64,000 bases of DNA, taken from CAVVIO01 sp963748095. Its GTDB lineage: Bacteria; Bacteroidota; Bacteroidia; Bacteroidales; UBA10428. The translations under genes and the position numbers were made by a program. The stretch is from positions 62,001-126,000 of the forward strand of contig CAVVIO010000016.1 in the NCBI GenBank assembly GCA_963748095.1. Reading direction: 5' to 3'. Numbering within the stretch: the stretch's first letter is position 1; the number at the start of each line of letters is the position of its first letter. Below are positions 28,066 to 35,518 of this stretch, piece after piece. Below the pieces are notes generated by a model that was not told the origin of the DNA, ran no database searches, and saw only the letters and a list, made by a program, of their open reading frames with translations.

Positions 28066-28337
28066 AGATTATTTGTAAATTATGTTGTTTTGTTAAATGT
28101 ATTACGATAATCAAGCAACTAAGTTTGGGGAATTTTTACAGACTAGCTTTAAATTAATCAATTAACCCGCTTGCGCGAATTTGAATTTCGTTCCCTGCCC
28201 TGCCCTGTTCTGCCTGGTTCAAACTTACAATGGGGTATGAAAATAATAATCAAAATTTTCGGTAAAGCCGAACCAGGCACAGCCCAAACCTTTTTTGTCC
28301 GGCCCGATTCATAATTCATAATTTGTCCATCCCTAAA

Positions 28338-28369
28338 TTTGCTTTTCCCGTAAAAATCAGTTACATTTC
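28338..28369 (+). promoter_or_regulatory. Bacteroidota -33/-7 promoter (element 4 of 5)
   Basis: TTTG (28338-28341), 20-nt spacer, TACATTTC (28362-28369) within CTAAATTTGCTTT. Faces the lipoprotein at 28698 with a leader of over 300 nt. I see no other gene or structure in 28306-28697. Confidence 0.5.
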
Positions 28370-28697
28370 GTCGTTGTATTGTGGGAAGCGGGACAACGGA
28401 TGAAATGAAATTTAATCACAGTCAATTGTAATACAACAAATTGATTATGTTCTAAAGATAAGTATTGACTATATTGTTAAAAGTAGTTACATGTACGATA
28501 ACCGGTTAACCATAGATGGAGGTAATTTTTTTTATGGATATAATATATAGTTGTAACATAAACATTTTTTATCGTAAAAATTTTCTGATTCATGTAGTAT
28601 ATTAATAACTTAAGAATTACCGAATCGTTCCAAATGCGATGAATTTTCGGGAAGTATAATAGTGAAAATTAAATTTAAAATGTCACAAAATTGTTAC

Positions 28698-30473
28698 ATG
28701 AATATGAACAAAAACACCTGGTATATATTTATTTTATTGATATTTATTATCGTCAGCAGTTGTGAATATAAAACGGATGAAGTTTATTATCGTGACGTAA
28801 ACAAAGATGTTGCAGTACCTGATTTGACCGTTGATCTGAATCTTAAATCGGATACTATTTACGTTTACAATACTTCTTATATTAAATTATCATTGAAACT
28901 TACGAATAAAACGTTATATGCCGTTAAATTTTACCTGAATAACATGGAGGTTGAACGGATTGAACGGCCGGATATAAATACATATGCTTTTTATGTAGAT
29001 ATGTCTCAGCGGCATCTTGTAAAAGCGAGGGTTGAGATATACACAAGTACGGGAACAGGAAGTATTGCGGACAGACTGAATGCAGAATCGTTTGTTTATA
29101 AATCGAAAGAATGGGTTTTGATCTATAATCCTGAAAAGCCTGTAATTAATGCTGAAGCTGTTAACGGCCGTTTAAAATTATCATGGACCCCGATAAAGTC
29201 TTCCGTCAGGGCTAAATATTACATTTCAGCATCGCATTTTAAAGATTCTACTTATAATAACTGGTATATCGATAGTAACTATGTAGGTGGATATGATTAT
29301 GTTTTTGTTAATTTCGATGATGAAAGAATCTCGGGCTACGGTATTTCTAAGGAAATAAATTTTTCTTTTCCGGAAGTGAATATAAATAACAGGGACTCAT
29401 TTTTTATTAGCTGGGAGAAAAGCAAATTCTATAATAATATATCAGGGTATCAGTTGCGTATTGATACTACTATAATTAACCTGGGCCCTTCCGACACAAC
29501 ATTTACTTATAAATCGGGGTTACTCGGGTTATCAACTTCTGTATATTTATATTTGTTGCTGAAAAATTATTATCAGGATAATTCTGCAACTTATTATTCA
29601 GATTATAAATCGGAGTTTTATCCGTCTTCTTTTTTACAGACCTATGCTTTTTTTTCGGATTCATACTTCCCGTTGACAGGTACAACCTTCTATTACCACT
29701 GGTCAAACCTTTATAATGTTAAACACATTTATCAGTTTTCACTTGATACTAAAACCATAGTTAATTCAAGAGCCTTGAGCTTTATAGATTTTTCGGTATC
29801 ACCGAATAATAAATATATTTTATGTGATGATTATTCGGATAATATTCTGCTGTTTAATCCCAATGGATTAGGGGTGCTTAAGAGTATCCCGAAATCAAAA
29901 ATTATAGGTACCTCTCCTGTTTTTGATTTAAATGTTTCAGATATCGGCACGAGCGTATTTTATAGATATTCTGCGAAAAGCATGATTGTGTATGATATTG
30001 TTAACGATGCATTCATCGATTCGATCCCTGTTCCCGGGAGTGTAAGGAATTATAAGATTTCTGCTGATGGAAACTATGTTTTTGAACAAAGGTATAATGC
30101 CCTTTACAGTATTGAGAATGGTTCGCATACAAAAATATGGGGAGACGAAAGCAATGAAAACCAATACAAGTATTTTGAATTCTCTCCGAAAGATCCGGGA
30201 CAGATTGCCTTATATGACGGGGCGCTTTTTTACATAAAAAATTGTTCCGACTTCTCTACGGTTTCTTCATTTGCTTTAAATAATACAATTATGGTTAATG
30301 TGGATTTTGATAGAAACAAGATACTGACCTATAAAGATTATGTATTCTATGTTTATTCATTATCGGATGGCAGTTTGGTATACACTATTCCTGCACAAAA
30401 TGTTTATAACTGGCATTTGTTTAATGATTATATTATTTCAAATAACAGTCAGTTGAATTTAAATTACCAATAA
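28698..30473 (+). CDS. Large lipoprotein with Ig/Fn3-like and propeller-like regions
   Basis: About 591 aa. Start placed at ATG 28698 (a GTG at 28662 and ATGs at 28680 and 28704 are in frame) because the lipoprotein signal 'WYIFILLIFIIVSSC' follows directly. The N-terminal half has an Ig-like segment ('LKLTNKTLYAVKFYLNNMEV') and an Fn3-like one ('PVINAEAVNGRLKLSWTP'). The C-terminal half has WD/YncE-like strand repeats ('IVNDAFIDSIPVPGSVRNYK', 'YKISADGNYVFEQ'), suggesting a partial beta-propeller. Surface or periplasmic lipoprotein. Stop and next start are adjacent (TAAATG), so it forms a two-gene operon with the OMP. Specific function not recognised. Confidence 0.75.
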   Translation: MNMNKNTWYIFILLIFIIVSSCEYKTDEVYYRDVNKDVAVPDLTVDLNLKSDTIYVYNTSYIKLSLKLTNKTLYAVKFYLNNMEVERIERPDINTYAFYVDMSQRHLVKARVEIYTSTGTGSIADRLNAESFVYKSKEWVLIYNPEKPVINAEAVNGRLKLSWTPIKSSVRAKYYISASHFKDSTYNNWYIDSNYVGGYDYVFVNFDDERISGYGISKEINFSFPEVNINNRDSFFISWEKSKFYNNISGYQLRIDTTIINLGPSDTTFTYKSGLLGLSTSVYLYLLLKNYYQDNSATYYSDYKSEFYPSSFLQTYAFFSDSYFPLTGTTFYYHWSNLYNVKHIYQFSLDTKTIVNSRALSFIDFSVSPNNKYILCDDYSDNILLFNPNGLGVLKSIPKSKIIGTSPVFDLNVSDIGTSVFYRYSAKSMIVYDIVNDAFIDSIPVPGSVRNYKISADGNYVFEQRYNALYSIENGSHTKIWGDESNENQYKYFEFSPKDPGQIALYDGALFYIKNCSDFSTVSSFALNNTIMVNVDFDRNKILTYKDYVFYVYSLSDGSLVYTIPAQNVYNWHLFNDYIISNNSQLNLNYQ

Positions 30474-31196
30474 ATGAATTTCAAACTGTTTTTACTTGTT
30501 ATTTTGTCTTTCTGGTTTACCAGTTCGAAAGCACAGAATATAAAATTGGGTTTACAGACCGGATATGGATTTTATAATATGAGTTCGTTGAAGGATGTTT
30601 CAAAGAATGCATTGAACCAACTTCCCTTTGAAGCAAAAATAGTATCTGATTATCCTCCTTACTTTTATTATCAGCCAACGATCAGGTTTTCCAAAAATAA
30701 TTTTGAATATGGGATAACGTATTTATTTCAGACCACCGGATCAAGAATATCATCAAAAGATTATTCGGGAGAATACCGGTTCGATACTAAAATTAACTCT
30801 AATGGTCCGGGTATATTTATAGACGGAATCATAGCAGATAATAAAGATTTTGAGACTGGATTATTTCTACAGGCTGGCATAAATCTTTCGAAGCTAAAAG
30901 TGAATGAGTACCTTCAAATTGATTCATTAACAAATAGTACGGATTATAAATTCACATCCCATAGTTTTTATCTGGAACCCGGTATAAACTTTTCCTTTTC
31001 AATTAATCATATCTGTTTTGAGCTGAATTTTGGTTATCATAAAGAAATGTCAAGGATTAATTTTTCACAAAGTGGGTCCAATAGCAATGAAATTCCGTTA
31101 AAAACAGATTTCCTTGAAGGTGATATGTGGGATGGTTTTCGGTTGGGGATCACATTTTCTTACATTCTGTTTACTAGTAATGAAAGTGAAAATTGA
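30474..31196 (+). CDS. Outer-membrane beta-barrel protein
   Basis: 240 aa, signal peptide (MNFKLFLLVILSFWFTSSKAQ), then alternating hydrophobic/polar strands with aromatic girdles ('LGLQTGYGFYNMSSL', 'NNFEYGITYLFQTTGSRIS', 'ICFELNFGYHKEMS') and a final strand 'DGFRLGITFSYILF'. Looks like a small eight- to ten-stranded OmpA/OmpW-like barrel (Bacteroidota 'outer membrane beta-barrel' families). Begins on the base after the lipoprotein's stop, so the two proteins probably act together at the outer membrane. Confidence 0.75.
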   Translation: MNFKLFLLVILSFWFTSSKAQNIKLGLQTGYGFYNMSSLKDVSKNALNQLPFEAKIVSDYPPYFYYQPTIRFSKNNFEYGITYLFQTTGSRISSKDYSGEYRFDTKINSNGPGIFIDGIIADNKDFETGLFLQAGINLSKLKVNEYLQIDSLTNSTDYKFTSHSFYLEPGINFSFSINHICFELNFGYHKEMSRINFSQSGSNSNEIPLKTDFLEGDMWDGFRLGITFSYILFTSNESEN

Positions 31197-31324
31197 ACTC
31201 ATTTATTTGATCGGTGAAAGGTCATAGTTCGTATCCTGATTTTTTAAATCAACCACCAAAAACATCCATTCTCTGCCATACCACTTATCACCCGGTCACC
31301 CTCTCACTTTGTCTTTCCAACAAA

Positions 31325-31356
31325 TTTGTTTTTTACCGGATTATCTTTTATATTTA
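31325..31356 (+). promoter_or_regulatory. Bacteroidota -33/-7 promoter (element 5 of 5)
   Basis: TTTG (31325-31328), 20-nt spacer, TATATTTA (31349-31356), within ACAAATTTGTTTT. Faces the TonB-like gene at 31505 (leader about 140 nt). Nothing else is seen in the 31197-31504 gap. Confidence 0.55.
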
Positions 31357-31504
31357 GAAGCTTAACGGTAGATGAAAATCGAATATGAATAGTCAATTAT
31401 AACCGCTTTCAGCCATCTGAAACAAACTGAAAATGAAATCAGTGAATATTAATTATCGCTTTATATAATCTAACTGACATTAATTATATCTAACAATTAA
31501 CAAC

Positions 31505-32324
31505 ATGAAACTCATCAGCCTGTTTACACTCTTTCTTGTAATGCTCTCTACTGAAGTATTTGGCCAGACCGATACTGTATATTACTTTGACAAGTATGAC
31601 AGTCCTTGTTTAAAAGATAATTTTAAAAGAAAAGTTACGGTAGAATACCATAAAAGAGGTAAAATAGAAATAACAAACACATATCCGGATATATTGGGTA
31701 AAATTAAAGTTCAAAATTATAGTTTAAAGCAATTATCGGACAGTATCTATGCAGACAAAGAAAATAATATTGAATATAATATTCAATATAACCCGGATTC
31801 CGGCCTTTATCGGGTTAAAAAATACAAAAACAATATTCTTATTGAAACCGGGAATTCTTCAAGTATGTTTCCGCAGATATACCAGGGAAAAGTTACCCGA
31901 TATTATAAGTTGAACGGGAATTTGCAATCTGTTGCCAATTATAAAAATAATAAAATAACAGATTACAAATGGTGGATGATTGACGGTAAACAAGGAGTTG
32001 ACAGTCTCTGTTTCTATGCTGACTCATCAGCCTCCTTTAACAATACGGGAATTATAGGCTTTAGTAATTATGTTACCAGAAATCTGAGATATCCCAAAGA
32101 GGCAGCCGAGGCAGGGAGCATCAGGTACAGTTATAGTGGATTTTGTTGTAATGGAAGATGGTTCCCTTACGGATGTACAAATTACCAATGATGTAAATGC
32201 TTATTTAAAATACGAAGCGGCCAGGGTAATATTATCAAGTGACAAAAAATGGACACCTGCTTACTGTAACGGAAAAAAAGTGAGAACAATATATACCATT
32301 CCGGTTGTATTTGTTCTAAGATAA
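31505..32324 (+). pseudogene. TonB-like (energy transducer C-terminal domain) protein, frameshifted
   Basis: Signal peptide (MKLISLFTLFLVMLSTEVFGQ), a central YwqK/MORN-like part ('GKVTRYYKLNGNLQSVANYK') and a C-terminal TonB domain. The TonB domain begins in frame 1 ('YVTRNLRYPKEAAEAG') and continues in another frame as 'VDFVVMEDGSLTDVQITNDV' ... 'YTIPVVFVLR'. Removing one G from GGG at 32114-32116 joins them into about 272 aa. In intact form, a periplasmic TonB-C protein not anchored by an N-terminal helix, as is common for Bacteroidota paralogues of unknown partner. Confidence 0.8.
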
Positions 32325-32529
32325 TTCATCATGATCGCGTTCTTGCCTGGCTCGATAGCGATCGGCTTATACTTAGCGCCTCATTTCTAATCTAATAATG
32401 ACTGTTAAAAATAAAAACCGCGGACAAAAAACATGTTATAATGAATATACTGATTATAATAATCCATACCTGTAAACTGGTTGGTGGTCAGCCTTACATT
32501 AGCAGTGAAACGAAACACCCTGAAATGAA

Positions 32530-33072
32530 ATGAAAACTTTTGCAGAGACTGAACGATTAATTTTAAGAGAGATACTTCCGCACGACGTTGAAGGACTATT
32601 TGAACTTGATTCGGACCCTGATGTCCATAGATTTTTAGGCAATACACCTGTTGAGAACAGAAATCAGATTCGCGACAAAATAGATTTTTTTAAACAGGAA
32701 TATAGAGAAAACGGGACAGGCAGATGGGCAATAATTGAAAAAAGGAATAATAACTTTATTGGCTGGGCCGGACTTAAATATGTTAAACAACTCATAAATA
32801 ATCACATCAATTATTACGACCTGGGATACAGATTAATTAAAAGATACTGGGGGCAGGGTTATGCAACTGAATCGGCGATCGCATTATTAACCATTGGATT
32901 TGAAAATTTTAATATCAATGAAATATTTGCTATGGCCGAAATTGAAAATATTAATTCAAATAAAATATTAACCAAACTGGGATTTGAATTTATTGAGACA
33001 TTTAACCATTATGGAAAATTACACAATTGGTACAGAATTGATAAAAAGGACTGGAATGTAAAGATCAAATAG
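32530..33072 (+). CDS. GNAT family N-acetyltransferase (RimJ/RimL-like)
   Basis: 180 aa. Starts 'MKTFAETERLILREILPHDV', the typical RimJ/RimL-type opening. Acetyl-CoA-binding segment 'RYWGQGYATESAIALL' (R-x-x-G-x-G/A, about 112-127) and late strand 'FAMAEIENINSNKILTKLGF'. Transfers acetyl from acetyl-CoA to an amine; substrate (ribosomal protein N-terminus, small molecule or antibiotic) not determinable. Followed 13 nt later by a methyltransferase gene, so probably cotranscribed. Confidence 0.9.
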   Translation: MKTFAETERLILREILPHDVEGLFELDSDPDVHRFLGNTPVENRNQIRDKIDFFKQEYRENGTGRWAIIEKRNNNFIGWAGLKYVKQLINNHINYYDLGYRLIKRYWGQGYATESAIALLTIGFENFNINEIFAMAEIENINSNKILTKLGFEFIETFNHYGKLHNWYRIDKKDWNVKIK

Positions 33073-33085
33073 TTAAAACAGAATA

Positions 33086-33853
33086 ATGAGAGAACCCATA
33101 AAATTTGATGAGGTTGCCGATATATACGACTCCTATGTGAACGTAGCTATCGACATACCTTTCTTCCTTAAAGAAACAGAAGGGTTTGATTCGGAAATTC
33201 TGGAATTAATGTGCGGAACCGGAAGGGTTTCTGTTCCTCTGCTGGAATCAGGCAGGATTATGACCTGTGTGGATTATTCCCGGGCCATGCTGCACACTTT
33301 TCAAAAGAAAATTGAAACTAAAAAATATAAAAACAATGTGAAGCTTGTTGAAATGGACGTGACAAAATTAGACCTGAACAGAAAGTTCGGGTTTATTTTT
33401 CTTCCGTTTCATTCGATAAGCGAAATCCTGTCTGCCGATAAACAACAGAAAGCCTTAAAATCAATTTCAGATCATCTCGAAACGAATGGAACTTTTATTC
33501 TCACCCTTCAGAATCCAAGAATAAGATTAACACAGGCTGACGGAACAACAAAAATTATAGGCGAATTCCCTGTTGATGAAAACCGGAAAATGAAAATATC
33601 CTACATGAATCAATACATTCCGGATGAAAAAATTGTTACCGGTTTTCAGTTTTACGAGATATATGATTCAAAAAACACAATGCTTGAAAAGAGACACCTC
33701 GAGATAAACTTCAAACCAATAACAGATAAGGAATTACGGAGTATGATCGCAGGTACGGATCTGGAAATTACAGATATTTATGGCGATTATTCATATAGTG
33801 ACTTTAACGAAGAAACAAGCCACTTCATGATCTATAAAATGAATAAAATATAA
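33086..33853 (+). CDS. Class I SAM-dependent methyltransferase
   Basis: 255 aa. Rossmann-fold motif I 'ILELMCGTGRVSVPL' (about 38-52), motif II acidic residue in 'MTCVDYSRAML', post-II 'VKLVEMDVTKLDL' and motif IV-like 'FGFIFLPFHSISEIL'. A small lid region follows (about 150-200), and the C-terminal strand 'SHFMIYKMNKI' ends the fold. Substrate unknown. 13 nt after the GNAT gene. Confidence 0.9.
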   Translation: MREPIKFDEVADIYDSYVNVAIDIPFFLKETEGFDSEILELMCGTGRVSVPLLESGRIMTCVDYSRAMLHTFQKKIETKKYKNNVKLVEMDVTKLDLNRKFGFIFLPFHSISEILSADKQQKALKSISDHLETNGTFILTLQNPRIRLTQADGTTKIIGEFPVDENRKMKISYMNQYIPDEKIVTGFQFYEIYDSKNTMLEKRHLEINFKPITDKELRSMIAGTDLEITDIYGDYSYSDFNEETSHFMIYKMNKI

Positions 33854-33894
33854 AACCCGGTTTAGGTTCAACAACGAGCAACCTGATCCGGTTT
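33852..33894 (+). terminator. Terminator after the methyltransferase gene
   Basis: AAACCCGG (one bulged C) plus AGGTT pairing with AACCT and CCGGTTT around a short loop, beginning at the stop codon, then TTAATAAC. Confidence 0.5.
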
Positions 33895-34043
33895 AATAAC
33901 TGTTAATTAATTACTGTTCAGCCATTCACCAATCACTCATACTATCAACATCAATACAATCAACAACCTCATGCTAAACTTCAACCTTCCATCAACCCCT
34001 GACTCACCCTCTCTTTCGCTTCTTCGCCGATTTGCCTCTTCGT

Positions 34044-34067
34044 TCATTCGCTCATTCGCTCATTCGC
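34044..34067. repeat. Short tandem repeat, 3 x 8 bp (TCATTCGC)
   Basis: Three exact head-to-tail copies of TCATTCGC within a pyrimidine-rich stretch (34005-34080) of related TTCGC words. Lies next to the stop of the minus-strand gene at 34081. Could vary in copy number; no other role visible. Confidence 0.7.
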
Positions 34068-34080
34068 CGCTTCACTCTCA

Positions 34081-34749
34081 CTACTCATCTCTCCTCCTTT
34101 TCCGCCGGTAAATAATATGCCGGGAAGATTTATATTTCAGGTAAAAATCAGGGTCCTTGCGTTTGTACTGTGTAGCCAGCTTATCCAATGAACCCTTTAC
34201 CAGCGTATATGCTTCCCTTAACAGTTCCCGTATTTGGGCCGTATACCCGCTGCGGTCGATAACAGCCTCACGCCTGGCAGTTCTCAGTCTATCATAGTTA
34301 GTATGAATTTCCCCGAATTGTTGTATGTATTCCGCGCTTATCCCCAGTTCAGCCAGCACTCCTTCCTGTATATTTTTTACTTCATCGAGAATAATACCTG
34401 CCGAAGTAAATAATTCGTGATTATTCATCCGGCTCCACGATGATACTGGAAAATTCACCACTTCCAGTAATTCCATATCGGCCTTTTCCAGCGCGTAGGA
34501 ATGCATGGCGCCCGCAATATCCATAGCATATCCGATCAGTTTCTTCGCGGTTTCCTTCTTTGTAGCAGTAATCCCTTTCAGGTCGGTTATCTGTCCGACA
34601 ACCAGTTTATCTATCTGGTCAACAATTTCTTTCAGCCGGGCAACATCCTGCCCGAATTTCGGTATCAGGTCAACACTCCCGGGATATGCTTCAGCTTCAA
34701 TGCAGATTTGTTTAAAAGCATTAAGCATCGCGGTCTGATATTTATCCAT
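34081..34749 (-). CDS. Uncharacterised helical protein with basic C-terminal tail
   Basis: 222 aa, soluble, predicted almost all-helical. Contains heptad-like stretches ('QDVARLKEIVDQIDKLVVGQ', 'KKLIGYAMDIAGAMHSYALE', 'ELLREAYTLVKGSLDKLATQ') and ends in a strongly basic tail ('HIIYRRKRRRDE'). I place it with a group of uncharacterised Bacteroidota proteins having the pattern 'D..GIT..K......L...A..IA', but know of no function. Its upstream DNA holds the 21-bp tandem array (from about 120 nt before the ATG). The basic tail and the array make a DNA-binding role an attractive but unproven idea. Confidence 0.75.
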   Translation of the reverse strand: MDKYQTAMLNAFKQICIEAEAYPGSVDLIPKFGQDVARLKEIVDQIDKLVVGQITDLKGITATKKETAKKLIGYAMDIAGAMHSYALEKADMELLEVVNFPVSSWSRMNNHELFTSAGIILDEVKNIQEGVLAELGISAEYIQQFGEIHTNYDRLRTARREAVIDRSGYTAQIRELLREAYTLVKGSLDKLATQYKRKDPDFYLKYKSSRHIIYRRKRRRDE

Positions 34750-34872
34750 GATATTATGCGTTAATTACACATTGTCTCAGAAATAAAATTTCATATAATT
34801 CCTTTCCGGAAAACATGATATTGCAATCACACGATTGTATAACCTATATAACCATACTGTATTATATAATTC

Positions 34873-35250
34873 CAATTGTCGGATCATATTAATCATTTGT
34901 CGAATCATTAAAAACAAATATATATTTATTATATACAAATATCAAGATAATAAATACGATAATACATATTTAATAATCAATTCTTGGAATATTAAAATCA
35001 ATTATTAATTTATATAAAACAATAATTGTATTTATATAATTAATATTTAAATTATCTATATCATAAATCTATTTATAAATATCAATTATCATATAATTAA
35101 ACCCAATTATTAATATATGAATATTAATTATTGAACTTTACACATCAATTGTCGAATCATTAACATCAATTGTCAGTTTATACTAAACATTTGTTAAATG
35201 ATTGAATACAATTCAATATTTAGTTGTAAAAATTATTGAATCATGAAACA
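34873..35250. repeat. Degenerate 21-bp tandem repeat array (18 units, AT rich)
   Basis: Reading in exact 21-nt steps from 34873, 15 of 18 units begin with C, and 17 of 18 have A at position 2. Units 1, 2, 14, 15, 16 and 18 are well conserved (CAATTGTCGAATCAT, then TAA and an AT-rich end). Middle units are more decayed but keep the register: 9-15 of 21 matches to the best unit (35146-35166). C is rare here, yet 22 of about 38 Cs fall at unit positions 1 and 8. Not coding on either strand. 21 bp is two helical turns, like plasmid iterons or phased regulator sites. Weaker register may extend to 34852. Confidence 0.75.
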
Positions 35251-35403
35251 GAAATGTAAAATCGAACAGGTGATAAGAACTAGATAAAAAACAGCAGGCA
35301 GGTTTAAACCTTTAAATGTGTTTTTAAAGAAATAATAAAGGCAATCCCGTACCGGGGAGATTATTTGTGATTGGTAATATTAGAAATGATTAATATAAGA
35401 ATA

Positions 35404-35422
35404 GAACAGGACGAACCTGTTC
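35404..35422. terminator. Hairpin downstream of the dsbD gene
   Basis: Perfect 7-bp stem GAACAGG/CCTGTTC with a 5-nt loop, near the palindrome at 35436-35461. Possible terminator for the minus-strand DsbD gene, but without a clear T-run on that strand. Confidence 0.35.
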
Positions 35423-35435
35423 TGTTAATAACACA

Positions 35436-35461
35436 TAGAGACGTTGCATGCAACGTCTCTG
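35436..35461. repeat. REP-like palindrome, copy 2
   Basis: Same sequence as 13697-13722 (arm TAGAGACGTTGCA) with one terminal mismatch. Downstream (minus strand) of the DsbD gene stop at 35519. Confidence 0.8.
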
Positions 35462-35518
35462 ATTTATTTTTTCAGAAACAATAATACCAATGGCGGGGAT
35501 TATTGCATAATATCTCTA

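Larger units (their letters stand above)
27434..28305. repeat. Segmental duplication, copy B (872 bp)
   Basis: Nearly identical to 20958-21823, same orientation, about 6.5 kb apart. Contains the 3' end of the lipoprotein, a nonsense-mutated STAS-like gene and the same right-end inverted repeat. Boundaries are abrupt on both sides. No transposase or target duplication at the edges. Confidence 0.95.

Noticed and set aside
34850..35250. Replication origin (oriC) in the AT-rich gap
   Set aside because: No DnaA boxes (TTATCCACA or close variants) seen on either strand and no dnaA/dnaN/gidA neighbours. The 21-bp repeats are not DnaA-box-like.
34873..35250. CRISPR array
   Set aside because: Units are contiguous 21-mers without spacers, and no cas genes are in the window.
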